A stretch of DNA of 17,188 bases from an uncultured Lachnospiraceae bacterium. Its GTDB lineage: Bacteria; Bacillota; Clostridia; Lachnospirales; Lachnospiraceae. Below are positions 1 through 7,726 of the stretch, one piece after another. The stretch covers positions 1 through 17,188 of the forward strand of contig CAJUQB010000099.1 in the NCBI GenBank assembly GCA_910588285.1, written 5' to 3'. The notes under the pieces are model-generated. The model worked only from the letters and a program-made list of their open reading frames with translations. It was not told the DNA's origin and did no database searches. Numbering within the stretch: the stretch's first letter is position 1; the number at the start of each line of letters is the position of its first letter. Position numbers and translations under genes: made by a program.

Positions 1-1796
1 AAAAGTCCTGTATGTACCGTTCTGTCCGGATATACTAATCCATCCATACAGAAGTTGCCATCATGAATTTCTTCGCCATGGTCGCCCCCATAAGCATATA
101 TAGTCTTTCCATTCTCAGCAGTTCCATGAGCAATCGCATGGTCACACCATTCCCAGACAAAGCCGCCGCACATTTTATCATTATCCTGAATCATCTGGAA
201 GTAATCTTCAAAATCTCCAGGTCCGTTTCCCATGCTGTGACAGTACTCTACCAAAAGGAAGGGTTTGCTTCCATCTTTATCCAGATATTCCTGAATTTCG
301 GAAAGCGCTGGGTACATCCGGCTGTACACATCCAGATTGCTGTAATCATATGTTTCATCATAATTACGGTATCTTGCACTCTCATATTGTGTGATACGGT
401 CTGGATCAAAATTCTTTGTCCACTCCAGTGCTTTTTCAAAGTTGCAGCCATAAGCACTCTCATTTCCCATTGACCACATAACAATACAGAAACGGTTTTT
501 GTCACGTTCCACCATGAGTTTTACGCGATCAACGATTGCCTCTTCCCATACCGGATCATCTGCAATCTTCTCATTCCATCGTTTGAACCGATTGTAATCA
601 GTGTCTTCTTTTCTGTAGATCATAAATGGACCATGAGCTTCAATATCTGCTTCATCTATTACCATGAATCCATACTTGTCACACATTTCATAGAAAAATG
701 GTACGTTCGGATAGTGGCTGGAACGGATCGCATTAAAATTATGCTGCTTCATTAACGTAAGATCGGTTGTAATCTGTTCCGGATTGATTGTAAATCCAGT
801 AACCGGATCAGAATCATGTCGATTGACACCACGGAATTTAATCTTCTGTCCATTTAAATAAATAACCTGGTCTTTAATCTCTATCTTTCTTAATGCAATG
901 TGATCTACAATTACTTCATTCTCTGTTTCAAGAATCAGTTTATATAGATATGGATTTTCTGTATTCCAAAGTTCCGGACTTGCGATTTCTAATACAGCTG
1001 TTCCTTCTTCAGCAATACTTCCTAGTGCTACAACTGCTCCGTTTCTATCTTCAATCGAAATTTTTACATTTAACGGAGAGTAGAATTTCATTTCAATTTC
1101 TACTTTCGCAAGCATATCCTCAATTCTTGTTTTAATATGATAATCACTGATTGCCTGTTTTGGGCGTTTCAAAATGTACACATCCCGGAAAATACCACTC
1201 ATACGGAATTTGTCCTGATCTTCCAAATAGGAACCATCACACCACTTCATTACCAACACTGCCACCGTATTCGTTCCATCCTGAAGTACATCGGTAACAT
1301 CAAACTCACTGGTCATATGCGAAACCTGGCTGTATCCTATGTAAGAGCCATTGATCCATACGTAAAAGCAACTGTCTACTCCTTCAAAGTTCAAAAAAGA
1401 TTTTGGCGCTTTCTCATCTCTACTGTACTCAAAAGTATGTACATAGGCTCCACACGGAATGTCCTGTGGCACATATGGTGGATCAAACGGAAATGGATAC
1501 CGGATGTTTGTATACTGGTGTGTATCATATCCAGCCATCTGCCATACACTTGGAACCTGAATCTCATCAAAATTTTCTGTATCATAATTCTTCTCAAAGA
1601 AAGAATCCTTAATGTCATAGATGCTGTTAAAATACTGGAATTTCCAAGTTCCATTCAATAACTGCATACGATCTGACTCTTCTCTGTGTTCCACCAAGTT
1701 ATCCATTCTTCTGGATGCCGGAATATAATAGGCTCTGGCTGGCATTGTGTTTTCGTGCAGTACGCTTAGATTTTCATAATAACGTGGTACGATCAT
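1..1796 (-). CDS. lacZ: Beta-galactosidase, GH2 LacZ type (3' end beyond window)
   Basis: Glycoside hydrolase family 2 enzyme that hydrolyses lactose and other beta-galactosides, probably in the cytoplasm since no signal peptide is seen. The reading frame is open from the ATG at 1796 to the left edge, giving 598 residues, about the N-terminal 60% of a roughly 1000-residue LacZ. Visible landmarks are the sugar-binding jelly-roll region (GTWKFQYF, PSVWQM), the GVNRHD segment, the MGNESAYG motif with acid/base Glu446, and LLVEYCHSMGNG with nucleophile Glu517; these correspond to E. coli Glu461 and Glu537. The start is supported by GGAGGAG a few bases upstream. It is divergent from an AraC-type regulator 199 bp away, which probably controls it. 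Nothing suggests it is broken; only the C-terminal domains lie outside the window. Confidence 0.95.
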   Translation of the reverse strand, partial: MIVPRYYENLSVLHENTMPARAYYIPASRRMDNLVEHREESDRMQLLNGTWKFQYFNSIYDIKDSFFEKNYDTENFDEIQVPSVWQMAGYDTHQYTNIRYPFPFDPPYVPQDIPCGAYVHTFEYSRDEKAPKSFLNFEGVDSCFYVWINGSYIGYSQVSHMTSEFDVTDVLQDGTNTVAVLVMKWCDGSYLEDQDKFRMSGIFRDVYILKRPKQAISDYHIKTRIEDMLAKVEIEMKFYSPLNVKISIEDRNGAVVALGSIAEEGTAVLEIASPELWNTENPYLYKLILETENEVIVDHIALRKIEIKDQVIYLNGQKIKFRGVNRHDSDPVTGFTINPEQITTDLTLMKQHNFNAIRSSHYPNVPFFYEMCDKYGFMVIDEADIEAHGPFMIYRKEDTDYNRFKRWNEKIADDPVWEEAIVDRVKLMVERDKNRFCIVMWSMGNESAYGCNFEKALEWTKNFDPDRITQYESARYRNYDETYDYSNLDVYSRMYPALSEIQEYLDKDGSKPFLLVEYCHSMGNGPGDFEDYFQMIQDNDKMCGGFVWEWCDHAIAHGTAENGKTIYAYGGDHGEEIHDGNFCMDGLVYPDRTVHTGL

Positions 1797-1888
1797 AAAT
1801 AGCTCTCCTCCAATACATATACTTTTTTGTTCTTTGTTTTCCTAAAGCAAACCTTATACTTTACTTTTTGTTTACGTTCCTTAGTTAT

Positions 1889-1900
1889 GCTATATATAGC
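1889..1900. promoter_or_regulatory. 12-bp perfect palindrome in lacZ-araC intergenic region
   Basis: GCTATATATAGC is a perfect palindrome about 90 bp upstream of the lacZ start and about 95 bp upstream of the AraC-type gene. Its place between divergent genes makes an operator role possible, but AT-rich palindromes also arise easily by chance. No convincing sigma-A -35 element for lacZ was found, which would fit activator dependence. Confidence 0.3.
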
Positions 1901-1936
1901 TTATCCTAATTCGCAAAATATGTCTATGAATTGGAT

Positions 1937-1965
1937 TAGACAAAATATGCACTAAATGATACAAT
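1937..1965 (+). promoter_or_regulatory. Sigma-A type promoter of the AraC-family gene
   Basis: TAGACA (1937-1942), a 17-bp spacer and TACAAT (1960-1965) form a good vegetative promoter. The inferred transcript start near 1972 gives a short leader of about 24 nt ending in the AGAGGTG ribosome site at 1983-1988. Confidence 0.6.
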
Positions 1966-1995
1966 GATAAAAAGTACGAAAAGAGGTGCTGTCCT

Positions 1996-2859
1996 ATGCA
2001 TTTGAACACCGGTTATTTGAACCACTCACATATGGATTTCAAAGACAAAAGTCGTCCGCTGATTGTCGGTAGCTGTGGTACTTACCGTCTTTCCAGACAT
2101 CCCAAACTTCCGACCTACCGTCCAAGGGGTCGTCTGGATTATCAGATTATATATATCACTGCTGGTTGTGGGCATTTTCATTTTGATAATGTAAATAATG
2201 AAACGATTGTTTCAGCCGGCAACATTGTACTGTACAGACCGAAAGAACTCCAAAAATATGAATATTACGGAGAAGATAAGACAGAAGTATACTGGATTCA
2301 CTTCACAGGAAGCAATGTGAAAAATATCTTACGTCAATATGGGTTTCCGGATAAAGAACGTGTCTTTCAAGTGGGTACATCTAATGAATATGAACAAATT
2401 TTCAAACGTATCATTATCGAGCTCCAACGTTGTCAAGACAATTATGAGGAAATGCTTGTCCTTTTGCTACGTCATCTTCTGATCAGTTTCCACCGGGAAC
2501 TGACAAGAAAGCACATATTAAAAAATGAATATCTTGATCATGAGATGGATAATGCTGTTACCTTTTTCAGTGAAAACTACAATCAAAATATCAATATTGA
2601 TGATTATGCTGCCTCACGAGGCATGAGTGTCAGCTGGTTTATCCGAAATTTCAAAAAATATACCGGTTCTACACCAATGCAATTCATTGTGGGAATCCGT
2701 ATCAACAATGCTCAGATGTTACTTGAAACAACAACTTATTCCATCAATGAGATTTCTAAGATTGTCGGATATGATAACCAGCTTTATTTCAGCCGGCTTT
2801 TTCACAAGCTGAAAGGATATTCGCCAAGAGAATACAGAAAAATAAGAAATAAGTTATGA
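1996..2859 (+). CDS. AraC-family transcriptional regulator
   Basis: DNA-binding regulator of 287 residues. The N-terminal part (about residues 15-170) has the cupin-like sugar-sensing pattern of AraC/RhaR proteins (YQIIYITAGCGHFHFDN, then a loop ending VYWIHFTG). The C-terminal 100 residues form the two-helix-turn-helix AraC domain, ending in the signature around GYDNQLYFSRLFHKLKGYSPREYRK. It is divergent from the beta-galactosidase gene, so the simplest reading is a local activator of lacZ that responds to a galactoside or related sugar; the ligand cannot be told from sequence. The ATG at 1996 is preceded by AGAGGTG at good spacing and a good promoter. The gene ends before a hairpin terminator. 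Confidence 0.93.
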   Translation: MHLNTGYLNHSHMDFKDKSRPLIVGSCGTYRLSRHPKLPTYRPRGRLDYQIIYITAGCGHFHFDNVNNETIVSAGNIVLYRPKELQKYEYYGEDKTEVYWIHFTGSNVKNILRQYGFPDKERVFQVGTSNEYEQIFKRIIIELQRCQDNYEEMLVLLLRHLLISFHRELTRKHILKNEYLDHEMDNAVTFFSENYNQNINIDDYAASRGMSVSWFIRNFKKYTGSTPMQFIVGIRINNAQMLLETTTYSINEISKIVGYDNQLYFSRLFHKLKGYSPREYRKIRNKL

Positions 2860-2912
2860 AATCTATAATGCCCGTAAAAAACCAAATGCCAAAAAAGGAG
2901 AGACATCTTATA

Positions 2913-2947
2913 AAAAAGACCCACCTTTCATTTCGGTGAGTCTTTTT
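2913..2947. terminator. Bidirectional hairpin terminator
   Basis: AAAAAGAC plus CACC (2913-2925) pairs with GGTG plus GTCTTTTT (2935-2947), with one C-A mismatch and a 9-nt loop. The arm ends are poly-A and poly-T, so it can stop transcription from the AraC-type gene (plus) and from the small gene ending at 2928 (minus). The stop codon of the minus gene lies in the loop and stem. Confidence 0.75.
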
Positions 2948-3278
2948 CTAGGTGTGCTATTAATTTTTCTACATTTTGATTTAATGATAAAATCCCCAAT
3001 CCAGACAAAATCTGGAAAGCATCCAGTATCCCCTGCAGATATGCCTCTTGTTGTTCTGCAAAAGCCTTTGACTGCATCTGATCTGTGTAGCGTTCTAAAA
3101 CGACTCTGGATGAATCCTCTAATTCAATCATCGTCTGCCTGTATTCTTCTTCCAGTTCTGCAAGTTTTTCTGATTCTATCTTGCAGCTATCCAGATGTAC
3201 CAATGTTTCCCTGCTCATGTCCTCACATCGCAAATTCTGCATAAACAATTCCAGTTTTTCAGTAATTTCGTTTTTCAT
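2928..3278 (-). CDS. Small DUF6809-like protein
   Basis: Predicted 116-residue soluble, charged, mostly helical protein. The middle (residues 35-80) is Glu-rich and coiled-coil-like (EKLAELEEEYRQTMIELE), and the C-terminal part has YLQGILDAFQIL followed by a helix. This pattern (an acidic helix pair followed by an F..G...G..L type helix) resembles the small Lachnospiraceae family DUF6809, of unknown function; the match is from memory and moderate. The ATG at 3278 is chosen because GGAAGGGGTGAG sits directly upstream; a longer frame exists to 3350 but has no ribosome site. A TATAAT-like -10 lies at 3312-3317. It follows a winged-helix regulator gene on the same strand with a gap of 75 bp and could be co-transcribed. 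Confidence 0.7.
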   Translation of the reverse strand: MKNEITEKLELFMQNLRCEDMSRETLVHLDSCKIESEKLAELEEEYRQTMIELEDSSRVVLERYTDQMQSKAFAEQQEAYLQGILDAFQILSGLGILSLNQNVEKLIAHLEKDSPK

Positions 3279-3353
3279 CTTCTCACCCCTTCCTACATAT
3301 AGTATTCTTACATTATAAAATAAGCAATGATGATATAATTCATGCATCACTGC

Positions 3354-3773
3354 CTACTCTATTTTTTCATTGAATTTATATCCAATTCCCCAGACAGTCA
3401 GAATATAAATCGGATGAGCCGGGTCTGGTTCTATTTTCTTACGGATTTTGTTAATATAGGCGATGATATTTTTACTGTCAGAAAAATAGCTTTCTCCCCA
3501 AACCTGGTCATAAATTTGATCTTTCGTAAATACCTGCCCTTTATTCCTTGCCAGTAGTTCAAGAATATAAAATTCTTTTTTCGTCATTTTAATTTCTTTA
3601 TCATGTAAGAGAACCTGATGTTTTGACGAAATAATCTCCAGTCCATGAAACGAAAGTATATCTGTGTTCCGAACAACTACTTTGGGTGAGTAACCATGAT
3701 CTGATATGAACTTTATTAAACTCTCATAAAAATCATTATCTATTTTCTCTAATCTTATAAGCAGTAAATCCAC
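3354..3773 (-). CDS. Stand-alone OmpR/PhoB-type winged-helix regulator, no receiver domain
   Basis: Protein of 139 residues. Residues about 45-137 form a complete OmpR/PhoB winged-helix DNA-binding domain (MTKKEFYILELLARNKGQVF, DQIYDQVWGES, a recognition helix around NIIAYINKIRKKIEP, and the wing motif TVWGIGYKF). The first 44 residues (starting MDLLLIRLEKID) are too short for a receiver and lack the acidic pocket and phospho-acceptor Asp; they resemble only its first beta strand and helix. Short regulators of this shape occur in Clostridia, so it need not be broken. The start is GTG at 3773 with GAAAGGA upstream; an ATG just upstream is out of frame. No partner kinase is adjacent. A strong hairpin separates it from the decayed repeat-protein gene. 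Confidence 0.85.
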   Translation of the reverse strand: MDLLLIRLEKIDNDFYESLIKFISDHGYSPKVVVRNTDILSFHGLEIISSKHQVLLHDKEIKMTKKEFYILELLARNKGQVFTKDQIYDQVWGESYFSDSKNIIAYINKIRKKIEPDPAHPIYILTVWGIGYKFNEKIE

Positions 3774-3822
3774 ACCATTTTCAATCCTTTCAGTACATCA
3801 AATATATTTTGCTTCCATATGA

Positions 3823-3862
3823 AAGAAAGCCAGCAGATAGAATTAAGTCTGCTGGCTTTCTT
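3823..3862. terminator. Strong 15-bp hairpin terminator
   Basis: AAGAAAGCCAGCAGA (3823-3837) and its perfect reverse complement (3848-3862) are separated by a 10-nt loop. Each stem ends in a T-rich stretch on its 3' side. It lies 75 bp past the end of the decayed repeat-protein gene (minus strand) and just upstream of the winged-helix gene, so it would terminate transcription of the former. Confidence 0.75.
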
Positions 3863-3936
3863 ATCTCCAATATTTCAGCTCATCGAAATTCTACAGCCTC
3901 CATAAAGTATTTTGTTATTAATTATCTCTTAGCGCT

Positions 3937-5483
3937 TCAATCCTCATCATACAGGCCAAACAGATTCAAAAATTTCTGCCACATATTCAAAGTCTTTGCT
4001 TCCTTGGCATTGTCCTCTTCTATCTCTTCTATCTGGATTCCACCTGTTTTAATCACAAATTGCACCTTATCTATATTTGTATTTTTATCAGACACAAAAG
4101 ATACAACTTCCAAATCACCTCCGGTAACAGTTTCCAGCAATTCGTCAATTTTATCTGTAATCTCTGAATCCATGCCATCAGTTTCTTCCCGCATTTCGGA
4201 GGTTCCGTCTTTCAATTCTCCTGCGCCGTCATAAAGCTGCGCTATGCCAGAAATCAATTCCGCAACCCCTTCATCTAAAGTGCCTGTGCCGTCCTTTAAA
4301 GTGCCTGTGCCATTGTATATTTCCACAATACCAGAAAGCAATTCTCCTGTTCCGCTGTATAAACTATCACTTCCGGTTTTTAATGCACCACTCCCAGAAA
4401 CAAGCTTGGAAGCCCCGTCAGTAATCTGCAAATAACTTGCAACAATTTTTGCAACCGCATCTGTATATCGTTTGATGCCGCTGTCTAGCTTTTCATACTC
4501 TGTTACCAATGTATTTACCGCTGTGGAAAGTTCCGACATCTGATATGCCAGACCTCCGATTTTATTTACCAATTCTCCAATTTTGCTGTCAAAGGCTCCA
4601 TAATTCGCTTGTAAAGCTGCTGCGCCCTGCAGTAATGCAGACAAGTTAGAATTGATCGCTGATAGATAACTTTCAGTTCCTCCTATGCTTGCATTATTAG
4701 CGCCAAGCAATGCAATAATATCTGAAAGGCTCCCAAGCTGCGCTTCCAAGTCTCCGGTATCCATTCCTGCATTTTTCATACTTTCAATCTGGGAGGACAG
4801 GCTGCTGATCAGTCCTTGTAAATTTCCGATTGCTGTTTCATTTTTCTGGCGAAGCCCATCAATATCTAACCCATTCTGAAGCATGGTCGCTTTATATGCG
4901 CTAAAACTTATATTATCCTGTAATGCAGTGATCCCTGCAACAAGATCATCAATTCCACTCTTTATAGCAGAAGATGCGTCTGTCAATGCGGTCAGATCTT
5001 CACTTGTTACAGATACACTGTTTAATGCTTCCTGCAGTTTCCCAAGCGCTAATCGAAAAGAAGAAGAGCCATTTACAAGTTCTGGCGACTGTCCATTTAA
5101 AGCATTCAGCGCTTCCTGCATTTGCCCTATTCCGCTATTCAAAGAATGAATTCCTTCATCTAACTCGTTTACTCCATTTTGCAGTTCTGCGGCTCCGCTT
5201 TGCAGGCTGTTCCCACCGTCTTTTAACGCAGAGGCGCCATCCTGTAGTTTGGCAGCTCCATCTGTCAGGTCATGTACCCCATAACTACACTGTCAAGTTT
5301 CCCCTCATAATAAAGTTTCTCAGCAGACGTATGGATTGTCACGGTATTACCCGAATAATCCACCTCATCCGTGGTAGTCATATTTCTTATATTCTGATAT
5401 TTTCCATAATCAACAACTTTTCCGCCTTCTACATTGAAAATATTGACCACATTGATTTCCTTTGCAGAGCCGCCATTAGGGGA
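3937..5483 (-). pseudogene. Decayed Gly-heptad-repeat (YhgE/Pip-like) surface protein gene
   Basis: Two minus-strand fragments of one protein lie in different frames. The upstream fragment (5483-5265) encodes NVVNIFNVEGGKVVDYGKY...MTTTDEVDY...LYYEGKLDSV and stops at TGA. The downstream fragment (about 5290-3937) encodes about 450 residues of repeats such as LTDGAAKLQDGASALKDG, a long helical middle, more repeats (LKDGTGTLDEGVAELISG), and a C-terminal tail. In intact Clostridia proteins of this type, as I recall them, the YYEGxL segment is followed by about 100 or more residues (PWNI...FLDGKEYSAEE) before the repeats. That part is absent, so an internal deletion plus frameshift occurred near 5270-5295. 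The start codon and export signal are also missing: TAA closes the frame at 5484-5486. The repeat half remains open over 1.3 kb, so the decay looks recent. Confidence 0.8.
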
Positions 5484-5646
5484 TTAGACTTTTCATTAAC
5501 GAAAGACTATCGATATTATATCCTGCAAAAATAACAATATTTTGATAATCTAATCCATTTTTCTTAAAACTGGGGGATACATCCCTACCCACAGATTTCT
5601 CCAAAATTTATACGTAAAAATTGACAATCCTTAATTATAAGATAAA
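5484..5646. other. Short gene-free stretch with an orphan peptide frame
   Basis: The 160 bp between the repeat-protein remnant and the thioredoxin lipoprotein gene hold no normal gene. On the minus strand there is an open stretch of about 43 codons containing KKNGLDYQNIVIFAGYNID, running into the remnant and stopping at TAA. It has no credible start or ribosome site and may be part of a lost gene brought in by the deletion. No clear terminator for the lipoprotein operon is visible. Confidence 0.35.
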
Positions 5647-6573
5647 TTATTTCTGGTCGATTACGGACTGAATCTGTTTCATCAGCTGATCGTAGTTTGC
5701 TTGATCGTCAATTCCGCCCATCAAAGGCTCGCCAACGATATTTCCGTCTTTATCAACAAGAACTGTTGTAGGGAATGCCATAATGTTGCCGGCGTATTTT
5801 CCAACTGTTGAATCAGAATCGAAAGTCAGATTCTTGTAGGAAGCACCTTGAGCTTTTAAGATTTCTTTCGCTTCTTTGATTCCATCCTGATTGTCATCTA
5901 AAGTGTCTGTATTGATACCAACAACTTCGCCACCCATTTTCTTGAGTGTTTCGTTTAATTCATTCAGTTTAGAAAGCTCTCCAACGCATGGCTTGCACCC
6001 ACTGAACCAGAAGTTTACAACTGTAACTTTGTTATTAGTGAAAAGGCTGTCATCTACATCATTTCCATCCAAATCTTTTCCTTTGAACCTGTGAAACACA
6101 CTTGCGGATTCATCTAATTTGGAGGAAGCACTGTCAGAGGAATCAGATGCAGCAATCTCTTTCTCAAGCTTTGCAATTTCTTCTTCGATGCCGCGGATCG
6201 TCTCAATGTCTTTGCTCAGAGTTTCATACTCTTCTTCTGAGAAGGAATCTTTATTAGATTCAACTGTACTTGCAAGGACGTCTGCATAGTTTTCACTCAT
6301 GGCATCACCGTCAGTATTCTTGCTCATAAAACCAAATACTTTGTCCCAAGCGTCTTTGTGATCAGCAAAAAGCTGATTTTCCTGCTGGTAAAGGTCGTTC
6401 AGTTCATCTGTGCTTCCGGCATCTACAGAGGAAGTGGATTCCTGTTTCTTATTGTTTGTTGAGGAGGAAGCGCTTCCGCAGCCTGTGAAAGCAAGAAGTA
6501 CGGAAATGGCAAGTGATGCAGCGATTACCTTTTTTAATTTCATTGAGTTTGTTTTGATTGATTTGTTTTTCAT
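5647..6573 (-). CDS. TlpA/ResA-type thioredoxin-fold lipoprotein
   Basis: Membrane-anchored extracytoplasmic thiol:disulfide oxidoreductase of 308 residues. A basic N-terminus and hydrophobic stretch (13-30) lead to a lipobox ending in Cys32 (LLAFTGC). A Ser/Thr/Asn linker and an acidic, coiled-coil-like segment (about 55-145, with EEIAKLEKEIAASD) follow. The thioredoxin-like domain spans about 160-305, with active site CKPC (Cys193-Cys196) after NFWFSG and the cis-Pro loop FPTT (Pro268). The ATG at 6573 is chosen because AGGAG lies 10 nt upstream; an earlier ATG at 6600 has no ribosome site. It is the last gene after the 4Fe-4S protein, 37 bp away. It probably receives electrons from that protein; its own substrate is unknown. 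Confidence 0.92.
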   Translation of the reverse strand: MKNKSIKTNSMKLKKVIAASLAISVLLAFTGCGSASSSTNNKKQESTSSVDAGSTDELNDLYQQENQLFADHKDAWDKVFGFMSKNTDGDAMSENYADVLASTVESNKDSFSEEEYETLSKDIETIRGIEEEIAKLEKEIAASDSSDSASSKLDESASVFHRFKGKDLDGNDVDDSLFTNNKVTVVNFWFSGCKPCVGELSKLNELNETLKKMGGEVVGINTDTLDDNQDGIKEAKEILKAQGASYKNLTFDSDSTVGKYAGNIMAFPTTVLVDKDGNIVGEPLMGGIDDQANYDQLMKQIQSVIDQK

Positions 6574-6610
6574 AATTTTAAAGCTCCTTTTGAATTTCAT
6601 TTTATTGATT

Positions 6611-7513
6611 TTATCTTAGTTTATTGTCAGCCTGTTTCTTGTTTGAAAATCCGTAATGATAGCAGATTGCATCAGTCGGGCAGGCTTTCATACATTCTCC
6701 GCAGCGAATACACTCCGGATGGTTCGGTGTGTCTACTACATTGACATCCATTTTGCAAACACGGCTACACTTCTGGCAGCCAACACATTTCTCGTGATCC
6801 ACCTGAATCTTAAGAAAAGATACTCTGTTAAACAGAGAATAGATGGCACCGAGTGGGCAGATCCATTTACAGAATGGACGGTAAAGCAAGATGCTTAAGA
6901 TGATAAAAAGCACAAGGATTGTGAACTTAAATGTAAACAGATGTCCGAGTGCAGAACGGATTCCTGAGTTGGCAAGTGACAGAGGAATTGCGCCTTCAAG
7001 TACGCCCTGTGGGCAAATGTATTTACAGAAGAAAGGATCTCCCATACCAAGTGAATTGGTTACAAATGCCGGAAGCAGTATAACAAAGACGACCAGAATC
7101 ACGTATTTCAGATACCGTATGGGTTTCAACTTTGCGGTGGAAAATTTCTTACCCGGAATCTTATGCAGCAAATCCTGAAACCATCCAAACGGACAAAGGA
7201 AACCGCAGATAAATCGTCCTAACAGAACTCCTAACAGGATGAAAAATCCGGTGATGTAGTAGGTGAACTTGAATTTTGAGGAACCAACTACAGCCTGGAA
7301 AGCTCCAATCGGACAGGCACCTGTGGCGGCCGGACAAGAGTAGCAGTTCAGTCCGGGTACACACATTGTCTTTACATTTCCCTGATAAATTTTTCCTTTC
7401 CATAGATTCGGAATGTGAATGTTTGTAAGCAGTGTTGCAGCGGCCTGAATCCATCCGCGGAAACGGACGAAAATGTTTTTGTTTGATTTTATTTTCTTAT
7501 CCAATTCCGACAC
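6611..7513 (-). CDS. Polytopic 4Fe-4S membrane protein, NapH/CcoG-like
   Basis: Integral membrane electron carrier of 300 residues. Cysteine clusters are abundant: C51-x5-CYSC-x6-C67P near the N-terminus, three CxxxCP motifs at the ends of membrane helices (Cys103/107, Cys163/167, Cys215/219), and a C-terminal double ferredoxin domain (Cys243/246/249/253 and Cys268/271/274/278). Membrane helices lie at about 83-105, 135-153 and 193-213. NapH, NosR and CcoG-type proteins of this build pass electrons across or along the membrane. Here the partners are probably the CXXC microprotein upstream and the thioredoxin lipoprotein downstream. The start is given as GTG at 7513, overlapping the previous gene by 17 bp; TTG at 7504 has better spacing from GGAG at 7515-7518 and may be the true start. 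The overlap implies translational coupling. Confidence 0.9.
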   Translation of the reverse strand: MSELDKKIKSNKNIFVRFRGWIQAAATLLTNIHIPNLWKGKIYQGNVKTMCVPGLNCYSCPAATGACPIGAFQAVVGSSKFKFTYYITGFFILLGVLLGRFICGFLCPFGWFQDLLHKIPGKKFSTAKLKPIRYLKYVILVVFVILLPAFVTNSLGMGDPFFCKYICPQGVLEGAIPLSLANSGIRSALGHLFTFKFTILVLFIILSILLYRPFCKWICPLGAIYSLFNRVSFLKIQVDHEKCVGCQKCSRVCKMDVNVVDTPNHPECIRCGECMKACPTDAICYHYGFSNKKQADNKLR

Positions 7514-7637
7514 ACTCCATACATAATTTTATTGCTTTGCTGAGTACTACAGCGGCTTCGCCGCGGAAAATTCCGCCAAAGAAAAGAACCAGACCGGCTG
7601 TAAGTAAAAGAATCTGTGATGCTTTTTCAGATTTCAT
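7497..7637 (-). CDS. CD1871A-family CXXC membrane microprotein
   Basis: A 46-residue protein with one hydrophobic segment (ILLLTAGLVLFFGGIF), a conserved-looking RGEAAVVLSKAI stretch, and a C-terminal CMECVGIG containing the CXXC pair. This matches the small CD1871A-family CXXC proteins of Clostridia as I remember them; their function is not established. The ATG at 7637 has AAAGGAG at good spacing. Its last 17 bases overlap the start of the 4Fe-4S protein gene, so the two are translationally coupled. The position at the head of a redox operon suggests the cysteine pair takes part in thiol or metal-cluster chemistry at the membrane face. It shares a 5' region with the divergent two-component system. 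Confidence 0.85.
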   Translation of the reverse strand: MKSEKASQILLLTAGLVLFFGGIFRGEAAVVLSKAIKLCMECVGIG

Positions 7638-7658
7638 AAAATACTCCTTTCAATGTTC

Positions 7659-7678
7659 AAAGTCAGTTTATTGACTTT
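7659..7678. promoter_or_regulatory. 7-bp inverted repeat between divergent redox operon and two-component genes
   Basis: AAAGTCA (7659-7665) and TGACTTT (7672-7678) are separated by 6 nt. The right arm overlaps the -35 of the plus-strand promoter, and the whole repeat lies in the early leader of the minus-strand operon. It is a reasonable candidate operator, perhaps for the response regulator, though OmpR-type proteins often bind direct repeats. Confidence 0.4.
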
Positions 7679-7699
7679 TCGATGTTGGCATTATACAAT
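7671..7699 (+). promoter_or_regulatory. Sigma-A type promoter of the response regulator gene
   Basis: TTGACT (7671-7676), 17-bp spacer, TACAAT (7694-7699). Transcription would begin near 7706, so the strong GGAGG at 7701-7705 would fall at or before the transcript start. Confidence 0.6.
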
Positions 7700-7718
7700 A
7701 GGAGGTGTAAAATTTCTG
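7690..7718 (-). promoter_or_regulatory. Probable promoter of the CXXC/4Fe-4S/thioredoxin operon
   Basis: Read on the minus strand, TATAAT (7695-7690) is a perfect -10, but the -35 position about 17 bp upstream holds only CAGAAA (7718-7713). A perfect -10 with a poor -35 fits activator-dependent expression. The element overlaps the -10 of the opposing promoter, so the two promoters may compete. Confidence 0.45.
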
Positions 7719-7726
7719 TTAAGAAG

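Noticed and set aside
1137..1661. Plus-strand open frames under the beta-galactosidase gene
   Set aside because: The minus strand encodes continuous LacZ sequence with catalytic motifs; plus-strand frames show no family features.
3809..4234. Plus-strand frame over the repeat-protein remnant
   Set aside because: It is the antisense of the Gly-heptad repeats and a terminator; Ser/Pro-rich antisense of such repeats is often open.
7682..7726. Longer start (ATG 7682) for the response regulator
   Set aside because: It lies before the -10 of the predicted promoter, has no ribosome site, and adds residues unlike a receiver N-terminus.
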